A stretch of DNA of 64,000 nucleotides from Candidatus Jettenia caeni (GTDB lineage: Bacteria; Planctomycetota; Brocadiia; Brocadiales; Brocadiaceae). The notes beneath the pieces were generated by a model that made no database searches, was not told the origin of the DNA, and saw only the letters and a list, made by a program, of their open reading frames with translations. Shown piece after piece: positions 36,650 through 46,855 of the stretch; position 1 is the first letter of the stretch; each line of letters opens with the position of its first letter. Location: assembly GCA_000296795.1 (NCBI GenBank), contig BAFH01000003.1, positions 992,401-1,056,400 on the forward strand. Direction: 5' to 3'. The translations under genes and the position numbers were made by a program.

Positions 36650-37213
36650 TTATTGCTTTTCCTTAAGGGTCTGGTATTTTATAAGCTCCCGTAAAGCTTT
36701 CTCGTAAGGTTGATATGACTTGAAATTAAAGAGAACAAAGCGTACGAGTCCGATACTATGAGAATGGGTTTTTAAATAGTCTATTACTGTTTTTAAGGCT
36801 ATTGTTGCTGCCTCGTAAATTGGATACCCGTAGGCGCCAGTACTAATAGATGGAAATGATATGCTTTTGAGCTTATGTTGAGAGGCGAGTGTGAGGCTAT
36901 TTTTATAAGCATGAGCCAGTAATTCTGCTTCACCTTTTTTACCATGGCGATACATAGGGCCGACGGTATGAATTACATACCTTGCCTTAAGATCTCCTCC
37001 TGTAGTAATGCGGGCTTCTCCTGTTGGACATCCTCCCAGCTTCTTACATTCCTCTAATATTTTTGGTCCCCCTGCCCTGTGTATAGCTCCGTCTACACCG
37101 CCACCGCCTAAAAGACTTGTATTTGCTGCATTAACGATGGCATCTGTTTCCTGCAGGGTAATATCTCCCTCAACAAGTTCTAACGTTGATGTGTTAATAG
37201 TAGTTTTTAGCAT
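36650..37213 (-). CDS. Macrodomain protein, O-acetyl-ADP-ribose deacetylase type
   Basis: 187 aa: VEGDITLQETDAIVNAANTS, GGGGVDGAIHRAGG, CPTGEARITTGG and SIGVRF-like ISTGAYGYP, the four YmdB-type macrodomain blocks. Hydrolyses O-acetyl-ADP-ribose or removes ADP-ribose from proteins. It lies 12 bp upstream of the kinase gene on the same strand and may be co-transcribed. Confidence 0.92.
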   Translation of the reverse strand: MLKTTINTSTLELVEGDITLQETDAIVNAANTSLLGGGGVDGAIHRAGGPKILEECKKLGGCPTGEARITTGGDLKARYVIHTVGPMYRHGKKGEAELLAHAYKNSLTLASQHKLKSISFPSISTGAYGYPIYEAATIALKTVIDYLKTHSHSIGLVRFVLFNFKSYQPYEKALRELIKYQTLKEKQ

Positions 37214-37540
37214 AAGATTTAATACCTCAAAACTATTGTAGCACGTTACGTCATAATGTTTCTATATCTTTTTGTTTTTGTTGTGAATATTTTCTTTTCC
37301 AGTCTCTGGTATTTTTTACTTTTCTCCGCTTTTATATTTTTTTATACTCATGAACACAAGCAGCCAATCTTTTGATAAGCACCCATTGCTTGTGGTCATT
37401 ATGGTATTTATAGGCAGAGAAGAATCCTGGCCGGATTGTGATTTGTAGTGGCACAGGATGGGACGTGTGCTGCATTTCTTCGGTATCAGTTATCAGTAAG
37501 AACGGGTAATCAATAACTTCATTACAGGAATGATAACAAT
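37214..37540. other. Intergenic region between divergent genes
   Basis: 327 bp, T-rich on the left. No gene or repeat recognised; must contain divergent promoters. Confidence 0.3.
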
Positions 37541-38182
37541 ATGGATGTTAGAGAAGCAATTCATAAACGCCGCAGTATCAGAAAATTTAAACCAGACCCG
37601 GTACCCGATGAATACATAATGCAAATTTTAGAAAGTGCACGGCTTGCACCATCGGGTTCTAATACACAACCGTGGAGGTTTATCCTGGTAAAGGATACCG
37701 AAACAAGAAAAAAACTCCAGGCAGCTTCATATAATCAACGCCATGTTGGGCAGGCGCCCGTGATTATTGCTTGTTGTGCGGATATCAAGGCATTTGGTGA
37801 GTTTCCGGAGCGGATTGATGAACTGATTGCAGCCGGCGCCCTGCCGGCTAAGACTCGTGAGATTTTTGTTCCTTCCTTGAAACGGAGTGAAACGAGCGCC
37901 GATATTGCATGGCACTTATTGATTGCTGCTACAGGAAATACCGATATTGCTATCGAACACATGGTACTTCAGGCTGTCGAATTAGGGTTAGGAACCTGTT
38001 GGGTAAGATGGTTTAATGATAATAAAGTCAAAGAGATACTTGAAATCCCAAAGGGCATAGAAATCGTTGCGATACTTCCTGTAGGCTATCCTGATGAAGA
38101 GCCATCTCAAAGACCAAGATTTGATCTTGAAAAGATTGTTTCTTATGAAAAATATGGAAAAAAGAAAGATGATAAGTCCTAA
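37541..38182 (+). CDS. Nitroreductase-family FMN oxidoreductase
   Basis: 213 aa: RRSIRKFKPDPVP and LAPSGSNTQPWRF form the FMN-binding N-terminal blocks, and GLGTCWVRWF is the third. Likely NAD(P)H-dependent reductase of unknown substrate. Its stop overlaps the stop of the convergent Amt-kinase by four bases. Confidence 0.9.
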   Translation: MDVREAIHKRRSIRKFKPDPVPDEYIMQILESARLAPSGSNTQPWRFILVKDTETRKKLQAASYNQRHVGQAPVIIACCADIKAFGEFPERIDELIAAGALPAKTREIFVPSLKRSETSADIAWHLLIAATGNTDIAIEHMVLQAVELGLGTCWVRWFNDNKVKEILEIPKGIEIVAILPVGYPDEEPSQRPRFDLEKIVSYEKYGKKKDDKS

Positions 38183-40215
38183 TACGATGGATTTTGTGGT
38201 AACGTGAAGGTGAATGTGCTTCCCTTTCCATAGATACTCTTTACCCATATCTTACCGCCGTGTAATTCAACCAGACGTTTTGTGAGCGCCAGGCCAAGAC
38301 CTGCCCCCTCATAATGGCGCGCATATGAGGCATCTAATTGACGAAACGTCTGGAATATCTTATCCATATCTTCTGATTTGATTCCTATACCGGTATCACT
38401 TATGGCAAACTGGATATGTTGATCTAAAAGATCTGCAGAGATTGAAATCGCACCACTTTCCGGGGTAAATTTAATGGCATTGGATAATAGATTAAACATA
38501 ATTTGCTTGAATTTCAATCGGTCTGCTGTTAAAGAGGGAATATCTTTTTGAATAAAAGTCTTCAGGGATATGCCTTTCTTCAGAGAAAGTCCCATGATCA
38601 TATTCAGCACCTCAGTGATCGCCTCTTCTATAGAGAATACCTCATAGTGAAGTTCTAATTTGCCAGCTTCAATTTTTGAAAGGTCGAGGATGCTATTAAT
38701 CATATTGAGTAAGTGTTCCCCGCTACCGTGGATATCACTGATATATTCTTTTTGTTCTTCGTTAAGAGTTCCGGTAATTTCGTCCCTTAAAACCTCAGCG
38801 AAGCCAATGATAGCATTCAATGGGGTGCGAAGTTCATGCGACATGGTTGCTAAAAATTCTGATTTTAGTTTATTGGCCTTATCGAGCGCAATATTTGCCT
38901 TTTGAAGTTCCTCTGTTCTTTCTGCAACCTTCTTCTCAAGCAGAGTGTTTAAGTCTTGAAGTCTGGTAATACGTATGAAATCAAGCCATGAAGCCACATC
39001 TTCGTATTCGGCAACATTAAGCCCTCTTTTTTCTTCTTCAGGACTTACACGGATAGTTACGATTTTTTTTAGACACCAAAAAAAGAACGTTCCTAATCCG
39101 AGAGACCACACAAAGGCAACCGCAACGCCTGCAGCCTGTATACCAAGTTGGTGTAACCGGCTGCCACTTTCTACCGCTAGCATAGATTTTTCAGCAAAAG
39201 ATGCAACACAGAGGGTGCCTATAGCGCCCCCGACTCCGTGAACTGCAATGGCAGAGACGGGGTCGTCAACTTTTAATATCTTCTCAATAAAATCCTGAGC
39301 TAAGATCGCTCCTATACCAGCAATGAAACCGATACAAATGGCGCCATGAGGATTTACCCTGCTGGAGCCTGCTGTTATCGCTACCAGGCCAGCCAGTATA
39401 GCTGTAAAGAGTTTTCCGGCGTTCAGTCTCTTTTCTTTTGCATACGTAAAGAGGAGCGCAGAAATTCCCGCTGTGGCTGCTGCCAGGTTCGTGTTGGTAA
39501 TGACAAGACTAATCTCGGCGCTTGCCCGCAAAAGATTTCCTCCGTTAAAGCCAAACCAGCCAAACCAGAGGAAGAAGGTACCCAAAGTTACCAACGGAAT
39601 ATTATGTAGCCCCATGGAATTTGAAGACCCATCAGGATTATACTTGCCATTTCTTGGTCCTACGGCAACTGCCCCCGCAAGGGCGAACCAACCCCCAATC
39701 GAATGCACCAGTGTAGATCCTGCAAAATCAATAAACCCTAATTTTTCTAGCCAACCGTATTGTTCTGAATGGAAAAGGCTTCCCCATGCCCAATGGCCGA
39801 AAATCGGATAGATAATGGCTACCATGAATACCGTGCCTGCAACATTAGGAATAAAACAGGAGCGTTCTGCTATAGCTCCGGTCATTATGGTAGATGCTGT
39901 AGCGGAAAAGACCAGTTGAAAAAAGAAAAAGGTATAACCTAAATTACCGGGGTGTTCCTGAATACCGCTGGTAAAGAAATGGCTTACTCCAATCCAGCCC
40001 ATGCAACTTACCCCAAACATGAATCCAAACCCGACAGCGTAAAATACCAGTGAGGATATGAGAAATACTACGAGATTTCTAATAGAAGCGCTGATAGCAT
40101 TCTTGGATTGTGAAAAACCTGCTTCATAAGAGGTGAACCCTAGCTGCATGAAAAATACCATACATGCTGCTGTCATAATCCAGACATGATTAATATTTAT
40201 TTGTATGTTTTCCAT
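38179..40215 (-). CDS. Ammonium transporter fused to a histidine kinase (Amt-HK)
   Basis: 678 aa. Residues about 1-390 are a complete Amt/Mep/Rh domain with 11 helices: the twin His are His171 (TLVHSIGGW) and His326 (AIAVHGVGG), and the Phe-gate helix reads YTFFFFQLVFSATASTIMTG. A linker with coiled coil (about 418-450) leads to HisKA with His460 (SHELRTPLNAI) and HATPase (DTGIGI; GAGLGLALTK). This matches Amt5 of Kuenenia stuttgartiensis, shown to be an ammonium-sensing kinase. No receiver is fused, and no GlnK follows. The cognate regulator is not evident; the NtrC-like protein at 46856 is a candidate. Confidence 0.95.
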   Translation of the reverse strand: MENIQININHVWIMTAACMVFFMQLGFTSYEAGFSQSKNAISASIRNLVVFLISSLVFYAVGFGFMFGVSCMGWIGVSHFFTSGIQEHPGNLGYTFFFFQLVFSATASTIMTGAIAERSCFIPNVAGTVFMVAIIYPIFGHWAWGSLFHSEQYGWLEKLGFIDFAGSTLVHSIGGWFALAGAVAVGPRNGKYNPDGSSNSMGLHNIPLVTLGTFFLWFGWFGFNGGNLLRASAEISLVITNTNLAAATAGISALLFTYAKEKRLNAGKLFTAILAGLVAITAGSSRVNPHGAICIGFIAGIGAILAQDFIEKILKVDDPVSAIAVHGVGGAIGTLCVASFAEKSMLAVESGSRLHQLGIQAAGVAVAFVWSLGLGTFFFWCLKKIVTIRVSPEEEKRGLNVAEYEDVASWLDFIRITRLQDLNTLLEKKVAERTEELQKANIALDKANKLKSEFLATMSHELRTPLNAIIGFAEVLRDEITGTLNEEQKEYISDIHGSGEHLLNMINSILDLSKIEAGKLELHYEVFSIEEAITEVLNMIMGLSLKKGISLKTFIQKDIPSLTADRLKFKQIMFNLLSNAIKFTPESGAISISADLLDQHIQFAISDTGIGIKSEDMDKIFQTFRQLDASYARHYEGAGLGLALTKRLVELHGGKIWVKSIYGKGSTFTFTLPQNPSY

Positions 40216-40298
40216 GATTGAATATCACACGATACTTGTATCTGTCCAAATTTTCCTTGTAGCTTGTGTCACGTTCTGGATAATAATGGTAATTGTAA

Positions 40299-41702
40299 CT
40301 AAGAATATGCGGTTAATCTACTATCAATTCCTGGTTTATTGTTCTCTTCCGCAGGAGCTGCCTCTAATCTGATTGTTGATGGTGATCCTTGTGATAATTG
40401 CCTGATAATAAACCTCTTTATTCTGAGGAAATGATTCATAACGAAATTGGCCTCCAACGGCTCTGTTGGAGGTTCGCCCTGCAGGAGAATGATTTGCCCT
40501 TCACATAACGCCAGGGCCGACTCTATTTCTAATGAAATCCCCTTGCAGGAATAATCACAGATAGCTGCGCGTGTCAAGGTTTTATTATCTTGCAAGGAGA
40601 TACTCAGTGATGGCTGATCCCATCTCCATAACTGACTTGGAACCTTGTATTGGTCAATTACGGAGGACGTACTATCTTTCGGTGTGTAAAGTACTTCATA
40701 TACCTGTTTCAACCATGATGAATGAGAATCAAATATATCTCTTACGATACGGTTCCGGTCTGCTATTTTAGCTTCTATATGAAACAGGTCTAAATTAGAT
40801 GTCAGCCATAACTTCAGGAAATGATCTTCGAGAATCTCGAAGGGTTTCCCTTTCGGCTGTATTTGAAATTTAAATACTGGCATGTTAGCCCCGATGCAGA
40901 GGTTTGCCGAATGCTGGCTGGCGCTTCTTCCGAATGTATACGGTTGAAAGTGTGCTACATTATCTACAATCATCATCCAGCAGGTTGGGCTATGCGTGTA
41001 AAACCTGACCGCAGGTTCAACGTTGGGATAACTTTTCAGTCTATCACAGGCATGCACAAAATCACTGTACAATCGTTGATGGAAATAAGGATCCGGTGAT
41101 TGTGTTTTTGTCCTGTCGGCATGGATAATCTTTGCAGCTTCAGATGCAGTGCTTTCAAGAAAAGTTCGGAAGATTGCCGGGCACTCAAGTGCATCAAGAA
41201 GGAGTATCTTTACATCGAGTCCATGCGATATTTTCTTCTGAAGCGTGGAAAGCAATTCATCGAGATGAAGATTTTCGGAGAATGTGATGCCAAGAAGCCA
41301 TACCCTTTTCTCAGCATTTTCTATTGCATCATAAATATCGCTCTTTACATCTTTGCGGGTGGAATAGATATTTGTGAGACCGCAAAGTGCTGCCGACCCA
41401 ATGAGCCGATTGGTTGTTTGTAAATATTTTTCTAAAGAAATTCTGTTATCATCGATAAGCCGGTTTGTAGTTTGAAGAGTTTCCTTTAATATATCCTTTA
41501 TATGCCCAAAAATTTCCCACCAAAGGTAGGTATATTCCATGATATGAACGCACATTATGGCGCTGAAGATAAGAAGCAGATGCTTAACTATTTCTGGTAC
41601 CGTATGCCAATAAAGTGGCAATAAAATATTAAGGAGAACTGCAATAAGAAAGAAAAGACATGCGATTAACAGCCGAACAATTGGTCTTGGTTTTTCACTC
41701 AT
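40299..41702 (-). CDS. Membrane PLD-like protein with PilZ-like C-terminus
   Basis: 467 aa. Two N-terminal helices (about 9-28 and 38-58), then a PLD-like fold around 115-330 (AENAEKRVWLLGITFSEN... pattern; GLDVKILLLDA) in which no intact HKD motif is found, so probably catalytically dead. The C-terminus (ICDYSCKGISLEIESAL, GQIILLQG) resembles a PilZ domain but lacks a clear RxxxR, so c-di-GMP binding is uncertain. It lies directly upstream of Amt-HK on the same strand (83 bp), so they may be co-transcribed. Confidence 0.6.
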   Translation of the reverse strand: MSEKPRPIVRLLIACLFFLIAVLLNILLPLYWHTVPEIVKHLLLIFSAIMCVHIMEYTYLWWEIFGHIKDILKETLQTTNRLIDDNRISLEKYLQTTNRLIGSAALCGLTNIYSTRKDVKSDIYDAIENAEKRVWLLGITFSENLHLDELLSTLQKKISHGLDVKILLLDALECPAIFRTFLESTASEAAKIIHADRTKTQSPDPYFHQRLYSDFVHACDRLKSYPNVEPAVRFYTHSPTCWMMIVDNVAHFQPYTFGRSASQHSANLCIGANMPVFKFQIQPKGKPFEILEDHFLKLWLTSNLDLFHIEAKIADRNRIVRDIFDSHSSWLKQVYEVLYTPKDSTSSVIDQYKVPSQLWRWDQPSLSISLQDNKTLTRAAICDYSCKGISLEIESALALCEGQIILLQGEPPTEPLEANFVMNHFLRIKRFIIRQLSQGSPSTIRLEAAPAEENNKPGIDSRLTAYS

Positions 41703-42399
41703 CGGTATTACCTCTAAAGGAGTATGGTTTCAGCTTATCAAAGTAACCTCTCACAATATAATTACATCGCTGAGCCTACAAGATGAGTTAATCGTTTGTC
41801 CCATATTGTAAGAAGCTATCTGCAGGAATAACAAGTATTATATATACAATGGTATGAATGCTTCATTAACTTTTTATTAACCTCCAAAAATTTTTCATAA
41901 AAGATCGGATTGTAATAACTTGATATTTAAAAATATCAACATTTAGTAGTATTATACTGCAAGATTTTATATTTTCAAAGATTACGTTGAAATAATATTG
42001 TGTATTTTCAGAAGGGTATGAATTATGTATCTTAAGATAACCCGCTTTCTATGGAACTCATAAGCCTTTTTTATACTTCTGTACTTTACGTATTGGTAAT
42101 TTCTTATTTCTTTGATCCGTCCTTATCAAACGAGCAAACAATGCTTGACATTAAGTAGTAAATTTGGTACTAAAATGCACGTTTGCTGTTTTTTTAAAAT
42201 TTCATTTTTTACTTCCGAGCTAATGGTAGTAAAGATTACCGTTGTCATCATTCAATGTCCATCGGTTACTGCCTGCAATGAAGCAATTAAAGGCTTTGAA
42301 AAAGGATATAAAGAGAAAAAAACATTTCTATGCCGGTCATCCATTCAAATGAATTCAAATGCAGTTTTTTACCCATAATCGTTTTTTGATCGGAAACGT
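41703..42399. other. Long AT-rich divergent intergenic region
   Basis: 697 bp. An 18-bp perfect palindrome, TGATATTTAAAAATATCA, at 41921-41938 is the only structured site. An open frame at 42112-42378 has no coding character. Promoter region of both divergent signalling genes. Confidence 0.4.
41921..41938. promoter_or_regulatory. 18-bp perfect palindrome, possible operator
   Basis: TGATATTTAAAAATATCA is its own reverse complement. It lies 219 bp before the ATG of the PLD-like gene and 462 bp before the 1402-aa kinase gene. AT-only composition makes chance more likely than usual. Confidence 0.25.
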
Positions 42400-45300
42400 A
42401 TGATAAGTATCCGTACAAAACTTATCCTTTTTATAAGTACGCTGATAATCATCATTGGAACATTTAGTTGCTTTTTCTTTTTAATCCATTTAAAGAGACA
42501 GCAAGACAATGCCTTGAGAAAATTAGGCACCTCTCTTGTTATGTTGCTTGCGCAGGATGACGAGGTCAAACACGCATTGAGTTATACGCAGCCTGCATTT
42601 TTAGACGCCCCTATTAAGAGAATAAAAGCGCTTGATACTGAAGGGGAAATTGGTTATTTATGTGTATCAGATATACAAAAAGTTATTATTGAAGAAAAAT
42701 CTTCCCGAATTAATCTCAATATTGAAGAGCTTCCTGCCAGAGAGGACCATCAAAATCCGGATATAGTATTTACCCGCCATAGTAATGCTTCCTTAGATGA
42801 GGAATTTTTTGATTTCTCCATCCCTGTTTTTGAGAAGACGTTCTCAGAGGAGGCTTTTGCCACACAGATTTTAAGTGAAGATAAAATCGTTACAGAGACA
42901 AAACAACGGATATTAGGTTTTGTACAGATTGGTTTATCTACCCATAAAATACATGAGAACACTCGGCATGTTATGGTATATATTATTATCCCCCTGGGTT
43001 TAAGTATTATTATTGGCGGTATATGTATTACCTTCTTTCTTACCCGATATATAATTTCACCATTGCAACATTTAACAAGCATTACCCTGGATATAGCCAA
43101 AGGCAATCTCACCCGCAGAGTAAACATCCGTTCTCGGGATGAGATCGGACAATTATCCATAAATTTCAATCAAATGACAGCGGCACTTGAAAAATCTTAT
43201 ACTGATCTAAGACAAGAGGTTGTTGAGCATAAATATACAGCAAAATTATTGCAGCGTCAGGTAAAATTGGAAGAACTTATTGCAGTTATATCAACAAGCT
43301 TTATAAATCTTACGCCAAATGAGGTTGATACAGGAATAAACCGGGCGTTGGAAATAATAGGAAAATTCCTGGAAGTTGACCGCAGTTATGTCTATCTCTG
43401 TTCTAACACTAGTGAAAAGAATATCGATAATACCCATGTGTGGTATGCTGAAGGGATTGAGCCGCAGGTGAAAGATCTTAAGGAGGTTTTCGTTGAGCGT
43501 TTTTCCCGTGAGATGGAGAAACTAAAACGATTTGAGGTTGTCCATGTTCCCCGGGTAGATGATCTGCCAGTTTGTACTGAAGCGGAAAAAGAGTCGCAAG
43601 AACTACTGGCAGTTCAGTCATTTATCATCGTTCCCATGATTTATGGTGGATCTCTTGTTGGGTTTTGGGGATTTGATTCGGTGCGGACAGAAAAAACATG
43701 GATAGAACAAGATATTACGATACTGAGAATCATTAGTGAAATATTTGTGAATGCTTTAGAGCACAGGCGGAAAGCAGAGATGTTACAAAAGGCATACGAT
43801 AAACTGGAAGTCCGCGTTCTGGAGCGTACCGTTGAGCTGTTAAAAACAAATGAGCTTCTGAAAGAAGAGATTGCAGAGCACAAAAGGGCAAAAGAGGAGT
43901 TAAAAAAGTATGAAATAGTAATCTCACAAATGACCGACCTTCCGTATATTTGTGATGGTAAAGGAAATGTAGTCTTTGTAAATCATATGTTTGAAAAGCT
44001 TACCGGTCATCAACCAGAGAATTTCCTTGGAAAGTCATTCGCGCCGCTTTTTGATAAAGAGAACCTGAAAAAAGCAATGGATGCTTACACAAGAACAATG
44101 GAAGGGGAAAGTCCTCAATATGAACTTTATTTCAAGAATACCAACATATTATGCGAATATAAGAATCTTCCTCTAAGGGATGAGAACGGGAATACCATCG
44201 GAGTTATAGGCATTGCGAGAGATGTTACCGAAAGAAGACGGATGGAGGATATACTGCGAAAAACGAATCAAACCCTCCGCGCTCTTATATCGGCATCTCC
44301 CGTGGCTATCATTGTTCTTGACTCTTATGGGCATATTAAGATGTGGAACCCTTCTGCGGAGTCTATGTTCGGCTGGAAAGAAAAGGAGTTGCTGAATCAT
44401 CCCCTTCCTGTCATGCTTAAAGGCAAACAAGATGAGTTCCGTTTTTTGCGTAACCGGGTATTACGTGGGGAATCATTTATAGGTTTGGAATTACGTCGCC
44501 AGAAACGGGATGGGACTCAGGTTGATATCAGTCTTTCAACGGCGCCCCTCTGTGATTCTCATGGTAACATTGCTGGTATCGTTGGCATACTAGCCGATAT
44601 TACCGAACAGAAGCGAATGGTTGATGAATTACGGTATGCAAAGAATTATGCTGAGAATCTTATTGAGACAGCAAACGTAATGGTTATAGGATTGGATATT
44701 GCAGGCACTATTCGGATATTTAATGAGGCAGCAGAGAAAATTACTGCATATAAAAAAGCTGAGATTGTAGGAAAAAATTGGTTTGAAACAATTGTGCCAA
44801 AAGACCGTATTCCCTATTTTTGGCAAGAATTTACGAATTGGCAAAAAAACGGACAGTTGCCAAAGACCTTTGAGAATCCTATTTTTACAAAGTCAGGTAA
44901 AAAACGATATATATCATGGCAGAATACGGAGGTACGGGAACACGGTAAAATCAAGGAAACGATTTTCTTTGGGATTGATATTACTGAACAAAAGCGAACA
45001 CAGACATTGGTAGAACGGCTCCGTCTGATATCATTTATCAAAGATGTTAGTATTGCGCTCAGCCAGGGTAATACCTTGTATGATATTTTACGATACTGCA
45101 CGGAAGCTATAGTTCACAATCTGGATGCAGCGCTTGCACGCATCTGGACACTGAATGAAAAGGAAGATATGCTAGAGTTGCAAGCCAGCGCGGGGCTACA
45201 TACTCATATAAACGGTTCTCACAGCCGAATACCTGTAGGGAAACTCAAAATTGGCCGTATTGCCTTGGAACGCCAGCCACATCTGGCGAACTCTATTATC

Positions 45301-46608
45301 GATGATCCCTATATTAGTGATAAGGCATGGGCGAAACGGGAGAAAATGATTTCGTTTGCCGGATATCCCCTGATTGTTGGAAACCATCTGGTTGGGGTTG
45401 TTGCGATATTTTTACGCAAACCCCTTACAGAATTTACCACCAAGGCTTTGGCCTCTGTAGCAGATATCATTGCGTTAGGCATAGACCGTAAGCAGGCAGA
45501 AACAGCATTACGTATGAGCGAAAGCAAGTACCGAATACTCCTTGAGAATCTACCACAAAGGATATTTTACAAAGACAGAGATTTGGTGTATGTTTCTTGT
45601 AATGAAAATTACGCCAGAGATTTACATATCAAACCAGATGAAATCGTCGGAAAGACAGATTACGATTTTTTTCCTGAAGCGTTTGTTGAAAAATACCGGA
45701 CAGATGATAAACGAATTATGAAGTCCGGTCAAACGGAAGATATAGAAGAAAAATACATTAAGGATGGGCGTGAATGCATTGTGCATACCGTGAAAACCCC
45801 TATAAAAGATGAGAAAGGTAACGTTATTGGCATCTTAGGTGTTTTTTGGGATATTACTGAGAAGGTCGCTTTGCAGATGGAATCTATGCGCTCAAGACAC
45901 CTGGTAGCGCTGGGTGAACTGGCGGCGGGTGTGGCTCATGAGATCAATAATCCCATCACTGGTGTTATTAACTGTGCTCAAATACTATTCGATAAAAGCA
46001 GCGAGGAAAGCAGAGAAAAAGATATTGCAAACAGGATTATCAAGGAAGGTAAACGTATCGCTAACATAGTAAACAGCCTCCTGTCTTTTGCCAGACCCGG
46101 AGATAGAAAAGAAAAGAAAAGTATCGCCAGTGTCCATGAAATATTGTCTGATACCTTAACTCTGTCGGAGGTGCAGTTACGAAAAGAGGGGATCAAAATC
46201 CGGGTAGATATTCCCCACAATTTTCCAGAAATAACCGTACATCCACAGCAAATTCAGCAAGTTTTTTTGAATATTATCAGTAATGCACGGTATGCCTTAA
46301 ATCAGAAATATCCGGAGGCACATGATGATAAACTCCTTGAGATATCAGGTAAAGAAATAACCGTAAATAATCTTCCCTGTCTGAAAATGATCTTTTATGA
46401 TCATGGTATCGGTATACCTGCCAATAGTATAGAGAAAGTAATGGACCCTTTTTTTACCCTTAAACCAAGAGGTAAGGGCACTGGATTAGGGTTAAGTATT
46501 AGTCATGGCATTATCAATGAGCATGGCGGCAAGATTATGATTCATAGTATCGAGGGAGAATTTACTGAAGTCGCAGTAATTTTGCCGATATTTACATTAA
46601 AACAGTAG
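42400..46608 (+). CDS. Giant multi-sensor histidine kinase (HAMP-GAF-PAS3-GAF-PAS)
   Basis: 1402 aa. Helix 1 (about 7-28), extracytoplasmic region to about 185, helix 2 (about 190-215), HAMP, GAF1 (about 290-460), coiled coil, PAS1 (PYICDGKGNVVFVNHMF), PAS2 (SPVAIIVLDSYGHI), PAS3 (ETANVMVIGLDIAGTI), GAF2 (about 875-1030), PAS4 (LLENLPQRIFYKDRD), HisKA with His1180 (GVAHEINNPITG) and HATPase (HPQQIQQVFLNIISNAR; GTGLGLSISHG). PAS4 and catalytic parts match the truncated genes at 14872 and 18356, and PAS1 matches that of the HD-GYP protein at 49277. Probably paired with the response regulator at 46856. Confidence 0.95.
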   Translation: MISIRTKLILFISTLIIIIGTFSCFFFLIHLKRQQDNALRKLGTSLVMLLAQDDEVKHALSYTQPAFLDAPIKRIKALDTEGEIGYLCVSDIQKVIIEEKSSRINLNIEELPAREDHQNPDIVFTRHSNASLDEEFFDFSIPVFEKTFSEEAFATQILSEDKIVTETKQRILGFVQIGLSTHKIHENTRHVMVYIIIPLGLSIIIGGICITFFLTRYIISPLQHLTSITLDIAKGNLTRRVNIRSRDEIGQLSINFNQMTAALEKSYTDLRQEVVEHKYTAKLLQRQVKLEELIAVISTSFINLTPNEVDTGINRALEIIGKFLEVDRSYVYLCSNTSEKNIDNTHVWYAEGIEPQVKDLKEVFVERFSREMEKLKRFEVVHVPRVDDLPVCTEAEKESQELLAVQSFIIVPMIYGGSLVGFWGFDSVRTEKTWIEQDITILRIISEIFVNALEHRRKAEMLQKAYDKLEVRVLERTVELLKTNELLKEEIAEHKRAKEELKKYEIVISQMTDLPYICDGKGNVVFVNHMFEKLTGHQPENFLGKSFAPLFDKENLKKAMDAYTRTMEGESPQYELYFKNTNILCEYKNLPLRDENGNTIGVIGIARDVTERRRMEDILRKTNQTLRALISASPVAIIVLDSYGHIKMWNPSAESMFGWKEKELLNHPLPVMLKGKQDEFRFLRNRVLRGESFIGLELRRQKRDGTQVDISLSTAPLCDSHGNIAGIVGILADITEQKRMVDELRYAKNYAENLIETANVMVIGLDIAGTIRIFNEAAEKITAYKKAEIVGKNWFETIVPKDRIPYFWQEFTNWQKNGQLPKTFENPIFTKSGKKRYISWQNTEVREHGKIKETIFFGIDITEQKRTQTLVERLRLISFIKDVSIALSQGNTLYDILRYCTEAIVHNLDAALARIWTLNEKEDMLELQASAGLHTHINGSHSRIPVGKLKIGRIALERQPHLANSIIDDPYISDKAWAKREKMISFAGYPLIVGNHLVGVVAIFLRKPLTEFTTKALASVADIIALGIDRKQAETALRMSESKYRILLENLPQRIFYKDRDLVYVSCNENYARDLHIKPDEIVGKTDYDFFPEAFVEKYRTDDKRIMKSGQTEDIEEKYIKDGRECIVHTVKTPIKDEKGNVIGILGVFWDITEKVALQMESMRSRHLVALGELAAGVAHEINNPITGVINCAQILFDKSSEESREKDIANRIIKEGKRIANIVNSLLSFARPGDRKEKKSIASVHEILSDTLTLSEVQLRKEGIKIRVDIPHNFPEITVHPQQIQQVFLNIISNARYALNQKYPEAHDDKLLEISGKEITVNNLPCLKMIFYDHGIGIPANSIEKVMDPFFTLKPRGKGTGLGLSISHGIINEHGGKIMIHSIEGEFTEVAVILPIFTLKQ

Positions 46609-46614
46609 AACCAG

Positions 46615-46850
46615 AATTGTGGAGATACAAGATTTTGCGTCTCTAACCATAGAGGGATGGGTAAAAAGAAAAGGTGCCGAAGGTATAATTTCATGTATAG
46701 GAATTTCAAATTATCAGTTCCTCCCCCTTGATGGGGGAGGTTAGGTGGGGGTGGACAAGCAAGCAGATCACCCTCCCTTAGTCCCTCCCATCAAGGGAGG
46801 AAAAAATTTGTAGGTAAGTCGCCGAAGGTATAATTTATATCTGTAAGGGG
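46615..46850. repeat. Composite inverted-repeat region between kinase and regulator genes
   Basis: Contains a GGAGATACAAGATTTTGCGTCTC hairpin (46620-46645), then TCCTCCCCCTTGATGGGGGAGG and its partner CCTCCCTTAGTCCCTCCCATC...GGGAGGA (46720-46802), bounded by two copies of GCCGAAGGTATAATTT (about 46676 and 46820). Related to the repeats at 6510 and 23096. It may dampen read-through between the two signalling genes. Confidence 0.6.
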
Positions 46851-46855
46851 GGATC

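Noticed and set aside
42112-42378. 88-codon frame before the 1402-aa kinase gene
   Set aside because: No ribosome-binding site, odd composition, no domain; overlaps the probable promoter region.
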